Assembly (NCBI GenBank): GCA_934464615.1
Contig: CAKSKA010000006.1
Location: 1 to 64,000 of the forward strand
DNA from: an uncultured Eubacteriales bacterium
Lineage (GTDB): Bacteria > Bacillota > Clostridia > Oscillospirales > Acutalibacteraceae
Reading direction: 5' to 3'
DNA length: 64,000 bases
Shown here: piece after piece, positions 56,420-64,000 of the stretch
Layout: each line of letters opens with the position of its first letter
Position numbering within the stretch: position 1 is the first letter of the stretch
Notes under the pieces: generated by a model
The model's input: only the letters and a program-made list of their open reading frames with translations
The model's database searches: none
Told to the model about the DNA's origin: nothing
Translations under genes and position numbers: made by a program

Positions 56420-58783
56420 ATGACTTTAAACGAACTACCGGTAGGCTCTTCCGCCGAAATACTGAATGTCGGAGGAAGCGGCAGCCTAAGGCAGCATTTT
56501 TTGGACATGGGTATAATCCCGCAAAACAAAATAACGCTTGTAAAATACGCGCCTATGGGCGATCCGATAGAATTTCGCATACATAGTTACGAGCTGACGC
56601 TTCGTGTTGCGGACGCAAAGGAAATTGAAATAAAGCCGATAAACGAAACGCCGCAAAAAAAGAAAATATGCGGCATTAAACCAACGGCGACACCGAGTGT
56701 AAAAGAACATCCGGGACTCGGCGAAGACGGAATATATCACAGCAAAGGCGACGGCAAACCGCTGCCTAAAGATACAAAACTGACCTTTGCGCTTGCGGGT
56801 AATCAAAACTGCGGCAAAACAACACTTTTTAATCAGCTTACGGGTGCAAATCAGCATGTCGGAAATTTCCCCGGCGTTACGGTTGACAGAAAAAGCGGTC
56901 CGATAAGGGAATATGAAAATACACTTGTGACCGACTTGCCGGGTATATATTCACTCTCCCCATACACGTCGGAGGAAATAGTATCAAGGCAGTTTATACT
57001 TGATGAAAAGCCTAAGGGCATTATAAATATAGTCGACGCTACAAATATAGAGCGTAATCTTTATTTGACCATGCAGCTTATGGAACTGGATATTCCCATG
57101 GTTTTGGCGCTTAATATGATGGACGAAGTGCGCTCCAACGGCGGCAGTGTGCGTATTAACGATATGGAAAAAATGCTGGGTATACCTGTAGTTCCCATAT
57201 CGGCAAGCAAGAACGAAGGCGTTGATGAACTTGTACGCCATGCGGTGCATGTAGCGGCATACGGCGAAAAACCCGGCAGAAAGGATTTTTGTCGTGACGA
57301 CGGTCCTACGCAGGCGGTACACAGGGCTATACACGCTATAATGCACTTGATTGAGGATCATGCGCACCGTGCGGAAATACCCGTAAGATTTGCGGCAAGC
57401 AAGCTGATTGAGGGCGATAAACGGGTATTTGAAAAACTTAAACTTGATAAAAACGAATCGGAAATGCTTGAACACATAATCGTTCAGATGGAGCAGGAGA
57501 GAGGACTTGACCGCGCTGCCGCAATCGCGGATATGCGGTTTTCGTTTATAAACGAACTGTGCCGAAACACCGTTGTAAAACCGCACGACAGCAAAGAACA
57601 TATACGCAGTCAAAAAATTGATAAAATACTTACGGGCAAATATACCGCAATACCGTCTTTTATTGTTATAATGGCGGCAATATTTTATCTTACGTTTAAT
57701 GTAATAGGTTCTTCTTTGCAATCGCTTTTGCAAATGGGCATAGATAAACTGACTGTGCTTACCGACAGCGCACTGTCCGCTATGAATGTCGGCTCGGTGC
57801 TTCATTCCCTTATAATAGACGGCATATTTACGGGAGTGGGAAGCGTGGTAAGTTTTGTACCGATAATAGTGGTGCTGTTTTTCTTTTTATCTTTGCTTGA
57901 GGACAGCGGCTACATGGCGCGTGTTGCCTTTGTTACGGATAAACTGCTGCGAAAAATAGGACTGTCCGGCAGAAGTATAGTGCCTATGCTTATAGGCTTC
58001 GGCTGCACCGTGCCGGCAGTTATGGCAAGCAGAACGCTGCCGTCACAAAGGGATCGTCGTATGACAGTGGTTTTAACTCCGTTTATGAGCTGTACCGCTA
58101 AATTGCCTATATACGGATTTTTTATACAAAACTTTTTTCCGGCATACAGCGGACTTATAATGATAGGCGTTTATCTGCTTGGAATAGTTATGGGGATACT
58201 GTTTGCGCTTATAACAAAAAACACCGTATTTAAAGGCGAGGCGGTGCCGTTTGTTATGGAACTGCCGAATTACCGTATGCCCGGCGCAAAAAATGTAATT
58301 ATGCTTTTATGGGATAAGGCAAAAGATTTTTTAACAAGGGCGTTTACCGTAATATTTTTGGCGTCGCTTGCGGTGTGGTTTCTGCAGTCGTTTGATTTCG
58401 GGCTTAATGTTGTTACCGATTCAAAAGACAGCATATTGGCGCGCCTTGCCGGATTTACAGCACCGATTTTTGCTCCTGTGGGACTTGGGGATTGGCGTAT
58501 AGTTACGTCATTGATTGCGGGTTTTATGGCGAAAGAAAGCGTGGTATCCACCCTGCAGGTTTTAACTGCCGGCACGGGTATATCGGCGCTTATGTCATGC
58601 GGATCTGCCGTAAGTATGCTTGTTTTCTGTCTGCTTTATACCCCGTGTGTTGCGGCAGTTGCGTCAATAAAACGGGAACTCGGCGGTAAATGGGCGGCAA
58701 TAGTTGTTACGGTGCAGTGCGTTGTGGCGTGGATTTGCGCGCTGTTTGCGTATACAATATGTATAATTGCGGGAATTGCATAA
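56420..58783 (+). CDS. feoB: Ferrous iron transporter FeoB with fused N-terminal FeoA domain
   Basis: 787 residues. FeoA SH3-like domain at 1-75 (MTLNELPVGSSAEILNVGGSG, LRQHFLDMGIIPQNKITLVK), linker, then FeoB G domain: G1 AGNQNCGKTTLFN, GNFPGVTVDRKSG, G3 VTDLPGIYSL, G4 ALNMMDE, G5 PISASKNEG. Membrane part with Gate motifs (SGRSIVPMLIGFGCTVPAVMASRTL, MSCTAKLPIYGFF) and a final YTPCVAAVASIKRELG. It imports Fe2+ under anaerobic conditions. No separate feoA or feoC nearby. ATG at 56420; SD weak (AAGGTG). Confidence 0.95.
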   Translation: MTLNELPVGSSAEILNVGGSGSLRQHFLDMGIIPQNKITLVKYAPMGDPIEFRIHSYELTLRVADAKEIEIKPINETPQKKKICGIKPTATPSVKEHPGLGEDGIYHSKGDGKPLPKDTKLTFALAGNQNCGKTTLFNQLTGANQHVGNFPGVTVDRKSGPIREYENTLVTDLPGIYSLSPYTSEEIVSRQFILDEKPKGIINIVDATNIERNLYLTMQLMELDIPMVLALNMMDEVRSNGGSVRINDMEKMLGIPVVPISASKNEGVDELVRHAVHVAAYGEKPGRKDFCRDDGPTQAVHRAIHAIMHLIEDHAHRAEIPVRFAASKLIEGDKRVFEKLKLDKNESEMLEHIIVQMEQERGLDRAAAIADMRFSFINELCRNTVVKPHDSKEHIRSQKIDKILTGKYTAIPSFIVIMAAIFYLTFNVIGSSLQSLLQMGIDKLTVLTDSALSAMNVGSVLHSLIIDGIFTGVGSVVSFVPIIVVLFFFLSLLEDSGYMARVAFVTDKLLRKIGLSGRSIVPMLIGFGCTVPAVMASRTLPSQRDRRMTVVLTPFMSCTAKLPIYGFFIQNFFPAYSGLIMIGVYLLGIVMGILFALITKNTVFKGEAVPFVMELPNYRMPGAKNVIMLLWDKAKDFLTRAFTVIFLASLAVWFLQSFDFGLNVVTDSKDSILARLAGFTAPIFAPVGLGDWRIVTSLIAGFMAKESVVSTLQVLTAGTGISALMSCGSAVSMLVFCLLYTPCVAAVASIKRELGGKWAAIVVTVQCVVAWICALFAYTICIIAGIA

Positions 58784-58790
58784 AAAAGTG

Positions 58791-58819
58791 TTGACAAACT
58801 AAACCGGCAGTGTTAAAAT
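58791..58819 (+). promoter_or_regulatory. Promoter of infC-rpmI-rplT
   Basis: TTGACA (58791-58796), 17-bp spacer, TAAAAT (58814-58819). Confidence 0.88.
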
Positions 58820-58825
58820 AAAGAA

Positions 58826-58986
58826 ACAATAAAGCAGAGCATTTATGTCGTTCTCACCCCAGAGTTATTTAATCAAAGGGTTAATATGCAGGTTTTCCTT
58901 TTAGTTTTAAAAGGCTTATTTTGCACGGACGGCGTATGCTATCCGTGCTTTTTTGATATTAAAATACTTTATGGGGGTGCTCGACC
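58826..58986 (+). promoter_or_regulatory. Leader of infC-rpmI-rplT with attenuator (L20-leader type)
   Basis: About 160-nt untranslated leader before an operon ending in rplT. It contains a terminator: GCACGGA (58923-58929) / TCCGTGC (58942-58948) followed by six T, the arrangement of the Bacillota L20 leader, in which r-protein L20 binds and promotes termination. GGGGGTG (58973-58979) is the infC ribosome binding site. The exact L20-binding fold was not worked out. Confidence 0.75.
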
Positions 58987-59505
58987 ATTAGCAGCAAAGA
59001 AGTACTGATCAACGAATCTATAAGGGCCAAAGAAGTAAGGGTTATCGATACCGACGGTTCACAGCTCGGCATATTGCCTTTAAAGGACGCCTTGTCGGCA
59101 GCTGCCGCAAAGGATCTGGATTTGGTAAATATTTCGCCAAATGCGGTTCCGCCTGTTTGTAAGATAATGGACTTCGGCAAATACCGTTTTGAACAGGCTA
59201 AACGCGAAAAGGAAGCCAAAAAGAATCAAAAAACGGTAGAAGTTAAAGAAATACGTCTGGGGCTCAGCATTGACACGCACGATTTTGAAACAAAGGGCAA
59301 CCATGCCATACGCTTTTTAAAGGAAGGCAACAAGGTAAAGGTTTCCATTCGTTTTCGCGGAAGGGAATTCGGCCATCCGGAAATCGGCAAAGAAATTATG
59401 GATAGATTTGCACAGTTCTGTTCGGAGTATGCTGTTGTCGAAAAGCCTGCAAAGATGGAAGGACGCAATATGCTTATGTTTTTAGCGCCCAAAACAGTAA
59501 AGTAG
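58987..59505 (+). CDS. infC: Translation initiation factor IF-3, predicted AUU start
   Basis: 172 residues; binds the 30S subunit and proofreads start codons. Conserved IF3 start SSKEVLINESIRAKEVRVID, then LVNISPNAVPPVCKIMDFGKY, the charged linker (REKEAKKNQK) and C-domain EIRLGLSIDTHDFETK. No ATG, GTG or TTG precedes the conserved N-terminus in frame; ATT at 58987 lies 7 nt after GGGGGTG. infC starts with AUU in E. coli, allowing autoregulation; the same is inferred here. A naive call from the TTG at 59074 would lose 29 conserved residues. Confidence 0.93.
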   Translation: MSSKEVLINESIRAKEVRVIDTDGSQLGILPLKDALSAAAAKDLDLVNISPNAVPPVCKIMDFGKYRFEQAKREKEAKKNQKTVEVKEIRLGLSIDTHDFETKGNHAIRFLKEGNKVKVSIRFRGREFGHPEIGKEIMDRFAQFCSEYAVVEKPAKMEGRNMLMFLAPKTVK

Positions 59506-59525
59506 AATTAAGGGGAGGATACAAA

Positions 59526-59723
59526 ATGCCTAAAATTAAGACGCACAGCGGTGCCAAGAAGCGCTTTAAGCTTACAAAAACAGGTTTGGTTAAGCGCGGA
59601 CATGCTTTCAAATCACACATCTTAAACAAGAAAACAACAAAGCGTAAGAGGAATTTGCGCAAGGTAGTAGTTGCCGATGTAACAAATGTTGCAAAGGTAA
59701 AGAAAATGATACCTTATAAATAA
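59526..59723 (+). CDS. rpmI: Ribosomal protein bL35
   Basis: 65 residues: MPKIKTHSGAKKRFKLTKTG, then LVKRGHAFKSHILNKKTTKRKRNLRK, the full L35 signature. GGGGAGGA precedes the ATG. Second gene of infC-rpmI-rplT, 20 nt after infC. 50S subunit protein. Normal length. Confidence 0.98.
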   Translation: MPKIKTHSGAKKRFKLTKTGLVKRGHAFKSHILNKKTTKRKRNLRKVVVADVTNVAKVKKMIPYK

Positions 59724-59740
59724 ATCGGGGAGGCAGTTAA

Positions 59741-60100
59741 ATGGCACGAGTTAAAGGCGCATTATCAACGCGCAAAAGAAGAAATAAAACTTTAAAACTT
59801 GCAAAGGGTTACTTCGGAGCTAAATCCAAACTTTTCAAAACAGCTAAAGAAGCCGTTATGAAATCAGGTAACTACGCATATATAGGCCGCAGACTTAAAA
59901 AGCGTGATTTCCGCCGTCTGTGGATAACCAGAATTTCAGCCGCTGCAAAAATTAACGGTATGAATTATTCTACTTTTATGAACGGTCTTAAAAAAGCGGG
60001 CGTTCAAATAAACCGCAAGATGCTTGCTGATCTGGCAGTAAATGATGCCGCCGGTTTTGCTACCCTTGCAAAGAATGCAAAAAAAGCATTGGATAAGTAA
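59741..60100 (+). CDS. rplT: Ribosomal protein bL20
   Basis: 119 residues: MARVKGALSTRKRRNKTLKL, AKGYFGAKSKLFKTAKEAVMK, YIGRRLKKRDFRRLWITRI. Binds 23S rRNA early in 50S assembly and, in Bacillota, feeds back on its own operon leader. GGGGAGG before the ATG. 17 nt after rpmI; a hairpin follows. Confidence 0.98.
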   Translation: MARVKGALSTRKRRNKTLKLAKGYFGAKSKLFKTAKEAVMKSGNYAYIGRRLKKRDFRRLWITRISAAAKINGMNYSTFMNGLKKAGVQINRKMLADLAVNDAAGFATLAKNAKKALDK

Positions 60101-60105
60101 TTTTA

Positions 60106-60133
60106 CGCCCGAGATTTTCTCGGGCGAATTTCT
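60106..60133 (+). terminator. Hairpin after rplT, weak terminator
   Basis: 9-bp stem CGCCCGAGA (60106-60114) / TCTCGGGCG (60118-60126) with TTT loop, followed by AATTTCTTT; partial read-through into trmH is expected. Confidence 0.7.
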
Positions 60134-60151
60134 TTAACAGGAGGGAAAAAC

Positions 60152-60928
60152 GTGCAGGGAATAAAACATATTACCGCTAAGGATAACGCTACGGTAAAGC
60201 ATATTTCAAAACTTACTTCAAGCGCTTCTTACCGCAAAAAATGCGGAGAATTTGTTGCGGAGGGATTGCGCGTTTGTACCGACTGTATTGATAACGGCAT
60301 AAAAATATTACTGCTTGCCGTTACCGAAAGTTTTTTAGACAAAAACCGTGAAATTGTTTTGAAATTTACGGCGAAGGCTGAGCAAACCGTTACTGTTTGC
60401 GACAGCTTGTTTTCCAAAATGTCCGACACAAAAACACCGCAGGGGATACTTGTTGTAGGTAAAATTCCGCAAAAAACACTGTCTGTTATAAAACCGGACG
60501 GCAAATACATAGCGCTTGAAAACACGGCGGATCCTTCTAATTTAGGCGCAATATCGCGTACCGCGGAAGCACTCGGCATTGACGGCATAATAGTATCATC
60601 CGTAGGTTGCGATCCGTTTTCGCCTAAAGTATTGAGGGCTTCAATGGGTACGGTCCTTCGTATGCCGGTTATTGTTGCGAACAATTTTTGCGGATTTCTT
60701 GAGTCATCGGGGCTTAAAATATACTGTTGCGTTGTAAGGGACGGCGGAGATATACGCAAGACGCATTTTTCTCCGGGCAGTGTTTTGCTTATAGGAAACG
60801 AGGCCAACGGTCTTACCGATTCCGCAAGACTTTTGGGCAAAAATATAACAATTCCCATGTCCGGTTCGGCGGAATCTCTTAATGCCTCGGCAGCCGCGGC
60901 AATTGCCATGTGGGAGTTGGTGAAATGA
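60152..60928 (+). CDS. TrmH-family (SpoU) RNA methyltransferase
   Basis: 258 residues; 2'-O-ribose methyltransferase of tRNA or rRNA. N-terminal substrate-binding domain (KHISKLTSSASYRKKCGEFVAEGLRVC), then SPOUT knot: GKYIALENTADPSNLGAISRTAEALGIDGI (motif 1), SVLLIGNEANGLTD (motif 2) and IPMSGSAESLNASAAAAIAMWE (motif 3 that forms the SAM knot). GTG start at 60152 with AGGAGGG. ATGA overlap with dprA. Target nucleotide unknown. Confidence 0.94.
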   Translation: MQGIKHITAKDNATVKHISKLTSSASYRKKCGEFVAEGLRVCTDCIDNGIKILLLAVTESFLDKNREIVLKFTAKAEQTVTVCDSLFSKMSDTKTPQGILVVGKIPQKTLSVIKPDGKYIALENTADPSNLGAISRTAEALGIDGIIVSSVGCDPFSPKVLRASMGTVLRMPVIVANNFCGFLESSGLKIYCCVVRDGGDIRKTHFSPGSVLLIGNEANGLTDSARLLGKNITIPMSGSAESLNASAAAAIAMWELVK

Positions 60929-62139
60929 CGGAATACAGTATTTGGCTGCAGGGGATTTTAGGTGTTGCCGCAGAGCAAACCCTCGAAGTTATTGAGAAAT
61001 TCGGCAATGCACAAAATGTTTTCGATGCCGATTATAATGATTTAAAATTTTCCGGTCTGTTTACCCCGAGAATGCTTGAAAAAATTAAGAAGAGGGATTT
61101 AACAGCCGCCCGTAAAGTTTTAAATGATTGTAAGAAAAGCGGAATAGCCGTCATTCCGATAACATCACCCGAATACCCGCAATTGCTGCTGCAAACGGCC
61201 GATCCGCCGTTGGTGCTGTTTGCAAAGGGCAACACCGCGCTTTTAAACGGTGAACCTACGGTTTGCGTAGTCGGTCCGCGTAAGGTTTCAAGTTACGGTC
61301 TTCGCGCAGCGTTTTCTCTGGCGGCCCGTTTAAGTGCCGGCGGAATTACGGTGGTAAGCGGCGGTGCCGTGGGTGCGGATTTTGCCGCGCACAGCGGTGC
61401 GCTGTCGGTCGGCGGCAATACAATATGTGTTTTTCCAAGCGGACTTAACAGTTCTTACCTTAAAACAAACAAGCCGCTGCGAGATAAAATTGCGGCAAAC
61501 GGATTGCTTTTGAGCGAACATACCCCGTTTTACGAATTAAAACGCGGCGACATTCCCAAAAGAAACAGGCTGATGTCGGGATTATCGCTGGGTACAGTTG
61601 TAATAGAGGCAGGCGAGAAAAGCGGCGCGCTTATAACGGCAAATACGGCTATAGAACAAAACAGGGATGTTTTTGTAATACCCGGCAGTCCTTCGCTGCC
61701 GCAGTATGCGGGCTCAAACAAACTTATTGCGGAATGTGCAAGACCGCTGCTTGACGCACGGAATATTTTTGAGGAATATTATCCTATGTTTCCGGATAAA
61801 ATTAATGCCGAAAAGGCATACGGCAAAAGCCTTAAAATGACCGATAACAGTTTGCCGAAACAGGATTTTCACAAAAAGTCGGCAGACGCCGAACACATTT
61901 GCGCCGGCGAAAAGTCAGCAGCCGCAACGAAAGACGGAAAGATACAAAGAAAAAATCTTAACGGGCATCTTTCAAAATATGCAAAAATAGTGTATAATAA
62001 CTTGAATACGCGGGTTTTCTCACCCGATGAATTAAGGGTTGAAGAGATTGCTCCTTCGCAACTGTTGGCAGCACTCGGCGAACTTGAAATATTCGGCTAC
62101 ATAAAAGCATTACCCGGCGGTAGATACGAAGTATTATAA
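60925..62139 (+). CDS. dprA: DNA-processing protein DprA
   Basis: 404 residues; loads RecA on incoming single-stranded DNA in transformation. Rossmann-type DprA core: VCVVGPRKVSSYGLRAAFSLA, TVVSGGAVGADFAAHSGAL, VFPSGLNSSYLKTN, LKRGDIPKRNRLMSGLSLGTVVIEAGEKSGALITA; a linker and C-terminal winged helix (residues ~345-404) follow. The usual arginine in RGID-type motif reads GAVGAD here. ATG at 60925 overlaps the trmH stop. Adjacent to topA, as in most Firmicutes. Confidence 0.95.
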   Translation: MTEYSIWLQGILGVAAEQTLEVIEKFGNAQNVFDADYNDLKFSGLFTPRMLEKIKKRDLTAARKVLNDCKKSGIAVIPITSPEYPQLLLQTADPPLVLFAKGNTALLNGEPTVCVVGPRKVSSYGLRAAFSLAARLSAGGITVVSGGAVGADFAAHSGALSVGGNTICVFPSGLNSSYLKTNKPLRDKIAANGLLLSEHTPFYELKRGDIPKRNRLMSGLSLGTVVIEAGEKSGALITANTAIEQNRDVFVIPGSPSLPQYAGSNKLIAECARPLLDARNIFEEYYPMFPDKINAEKAYGKSLKMTDNSLPKQDFHKKSADAEHICAGEKSAAATKDGKIQRKNLNGHLSKYAKIVYNNLNTRVFSPDELRVEEIAPSQLLAALGELEIFGYIKALPGGRYEVL

Positions 62140-62169
62140 ACCATTTTACCTATCTAAAGGAGAAGTTTA

Positions 62170-64000
62170 ATGTCAAAACTTATTATAGTTGAGTCACCGA
62201 CAAAAATTAAAAGTATAAAAAAATACCTCGGCAGCGATTACGATGTTATGGCTTCCGTAGGTCATGTAAGGGATCTGCCCAAATCAAAACTGGGTGTGGA
62301 TTTGAAAAACGGTTTTAAACCGCAATATATCAATATAGAAAATAAATCAGACCTTATAAAAACTTTGCAGACTGCGGCGGCAAAAGCCGATAAAGTATAT
62401 CTTGCGACCGATCCGGACCGAGAGGGAGAAGCAATATCTTGGCATCTGGCGCAATTGCTGGCACTTGATATGAAGGACGATAACAGGGTTACATTTAACG
62501 AGATAACCAAAACAGGTGTAACTGCCGGTATGCAAAAACCGAGAAGTCTTGATATGGACCTTGTTGACGCACAGCAGGCAAGGCGCGTGCTTGACAGGAT
62601 AGTAGGCTATAAAGTAAGTCCGTTTTTGTGGAAAAAGGTTAAAAGAGGTTTATCGGCAGGACGCGTACAGACTGTAGCGCTTAAACTTATAGTTGACAGA
62701 GAAAAAAAGATTATGGCATTTGTGCCGGAAGAATATTGGACGCTTGACGCTAAACTGTTAAGCGGCAGGAAAGTATTTACCGCAAAGTTTTACGGCACTG
62801 CGGACGGCAAAAAGGAAGATATTAAAAACGAAGAACAGGTGCGCCAAATAACGCAGGGGCTTGATAACGCGGTTTATACCGTGACAAAGATTAAAAAAGG
62901 AATACGCAATAAGCAACCTGCACCGCCGTTTATCACTTCCACCCTGCAGCAGGAAGCGTCGCGCAAAATAGGATTTAATGCGCAAAAAACCATGCGTGTT
63001 GCACAGCAGTTGTACGAAGGTGTTGATTTGGCGCAGGGCGGAGCCACAGGTCTTATAACTTATATGCGTACCGATTCGCTGCGTATTTCCGAAGAAGCAC
63101 GCGCGGCTGCGGCAAAGTTTATAACCGAAAAATTCGGCGAAAAGTACTTGCCCAAAACACCGCGTTACTTTAAAAGCAAAGCCGGCGCACAGGACGCACA
63201 CGAGGCCATACGCCCGACCGATGTGTTTATAACACCTGACAGCATTAAGGATCAGGTGCCCGCAGAACAGTACAAACTTTATAAACTTATATGGGAAAGA
63301 TTTTTATCAAGTCTTATGGCGGCTTGTGTGCAGGATACCGTATCGGCGGATATACAGGCGGCGGATTATCTGTTTAAAGCATCGGGCTACACAGTAAAGT
63401 TTGACGGTTTTACAACCCTTTACGAAGAGGGAAAAGACGAGGAAACCGACGGCGAGTGTGCAATACCGGATATGACGGTGGGCGATGTGCTTAAATTAAA
63501 AGAGCTTATAGACGCACAGCATTACACAACACCGCCGGCAAGGTATACCGAGCCGACTCTTATCAAAGCGTTGGATGAAAACGGCATAGGCCGTCCGTCA
63601 ACATATGCGCCTATACTTTCAAATATTTTAAGCAAGGATTATATAGAACGCGAGAAAAAGTCGCTTAAGCCCACGCAGCTGGGAATTGTTGTTACAGACT
63701 TGCTTACAAAGCATTTTAAAAATATATTTGATGTAAAATTTACCGCCGGAATGGAAAATAATCTTGACCTTATAGCGGCAGGTAAATTAAATTGGGTAGA
63801 TACCATTGCGGATTTTTACAAAGATTTTGAAACCTCGCTTGAAGCGGCCGAAACGGAACTTAACGGTAAACGTGTTGCCGTACCGGTTGTTGAAAGCGAC
63901 GTTGTTTGCGAAAAATGCGGAAGGAAAATGGTTGTAAAATCAAGCCGTTTCGGTAAGTTCCTTGCCTGCCCCGGCTACCCTGAGTGCAAAAACACAAAAC
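62170..64000 (+). CDS. topA: DNA topoisomerase I (partial, 3' end outside window)
   Basis: 610 residues visible; relaxes negative supercoils. Toprim domain: SKLIIVESPTKIKSIKKYLG, SVGHVRDLPKSKLGVD, YLATDPDREGEAISWHLA; then KKVKRGLSAGRVQTVAL and the catalytic Tyr298 in GLITYMRTDSLRIS, HEAIRPTD, and GRPSTYAPILSNI. The first C-terminal zinc finger (CEKCGRKM...CPGYPECKN) is reached just before the window ends. AAAGGAG before the ATG at 62170. The frame is open at base 64000. Confidence 0.97.
   Translation, partial: MSKLIIVESPTKIKSIKKYLGSDYDVMASVGHVRDLPKSKLGVDLKNGFKPQYINIENKSDLIKTLQTAAAKADKVYLATDPDREGEAISWHLAQLLALDMKDDNRVTFNEITKTGVTAGMQKPRSLDMDLVDAQQARRVLDRIVGYKVSPFLWKKVKRGLSAGRVQTVALKLIVDREKKIMAFVPEEYWTLDAKLLSGRKVFTAKFYGTADGKKEDIKNEEQVRQITQGLDNAVYTVTKIKKGIRNKQPAPPFITSTLQQEASRKIGFNAQKTMRVAQQLYEGVDLAQGGATGLITYMRTDSLRISEEARAAAAKFITEKFGEKYLPKTPRYFKSKAGAQDAHEAIRPTDVFITPDSIKDQVPAEQYKLYKLIWERFLSSLMAACVQDTVSADIQAADYLFKASGYTVKFDGFTTLYEEGKDEETDGECAIPDMTVGDVLKLKELIDAQHYTTPPARYTEPTLIKALDENGIGRPSTYAPILSNILSKDYIEREKKSLKPTQLGIVVTDLLTKHFKNIFDVKFTAGMENNLDLIAAGKLNWVDTIADFYKDFETSLEAAETELNGKRVAVPVVESDVVCEKCGRKMVVKSSRFGKFLACPGYPECKNTK

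Noticed and set aside
56984..57805. 273-residue open frame on the minus strand within feoB
   Set aside because: Antisense shadow of a well-conserved feoB reading frame; composition rich in Tyr, His and Cys is typical of such shadows.
60229..60909. 226-residue minus-strand frame within the TrmH-family gene
   Set aside because: Shadow of a clear SPOUT methyltransferase; no SD, no family resemblance.
1..64000. CRISPR arrays, rRNA genes, tmRNA, intact insertion sequences or prophage
   Set aside because: Looked for while reading; no regularly spaced repeats, rRNA or tmRNA signatures, intact transposase or phage structural genes were found.

Overview
This 64 kb window looks like chromosomal DNA of an uncultured, strictly anaerobic, Gram-positive-type gut bacterium of the class Clostridia (Oscillospirales/Ruminococcaceae-like by gene style; this is inference). 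Reasons: a class III (oxygen-sensitive) ribonucleotide reductase, a FeoA-FeoB fusion, Gram-positive wall genes (YabE-type 3D protein, PBP5-type carboxypeptidase), PyrR attenuation, paired GluRS/GlnRS, abundant polysaccharide hydrolases and lipoproteins, many TTG/GTG starts and very consensus-like sigma-A promoters. No CRISPR array, rRNA operon, complete transposon or prophage was seen.

Layout. 1-0.6 kb: end of a surface-type protein and a 46-residue peptide gene. 0.7-3.7 kb: nrdD-nrdG with NrdR-box-like sites (nrdR itself lies at 55.2 kb). 3.7-6.9 kb: GntR/YtrA-type regulator plus ABC exporter, with a 33-bp palindrome on the promoter. 7-13 kb (minus): murD, two M42 peptidases, a GNAT, a Met-gamma-lyase-like PLP enzyme and an unknown protein in one overlapping operon. 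13.1-15.6 kb (minus): GH3 glucosidase with an orphan PqqD. 15.7-17.6 kb: DUF6106-like, NAD(P)H-hydrate dehydratase, lipoprotein. 17.7-18.8 kb (minus): YabE-like. 19.1-21.3 kb: PyrR attenuator, pyrR, uracil permease. 21.4-26.3 kb: mnmA, LUD protein, dacA, pgi and a small P-loop protein. 26.3-31 kb: HD nucleotidase, YfhO, TPP riboswitch with thiT-thiN. 31.1-33.9 kb: rpmH-rnpA-yidD-yidC-jag. 34-36.6 kb: AraC regulator divergent from a GH2. 36.6-39.2 kb: small island (ECF sigma, zf-HC2 anti-sigma, membrane protein) with decayed transposon genes at both ends and an inverted repeat. 39.2-43.8 kb: beta-helix lipoprotein, proBAC, tRNA-Leu(CAA). 43.9-48.5 kb: C39-like lipoprotein, MscS, serS, two-gene XRE module. 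48.5-55.7 kb (minus): gltX-glnS-nif3-AEC-GH39, then nrdR. 55.8-64 kb: cyclophilin, feoAB, L20 leader with infC (AUU start)-rpmI-rplT, trmH, dprA, topA (cut by the window end).

Most of the window is housekeeping. The best second-look items are regulatory architecture (divergent promoters that share a palindromic -35, that lie on one inverted repeat, or that overlap head-on; new palindromic operators), the sigma/anti-sigma island between transposon remnants, the small peptide downstream of the surface protein, and the orphan PqqD. I see no convincing wholly new multi-gene system. All coordinates were read by eye; start codons were adjusted by ribosome-binding site and promoter position.
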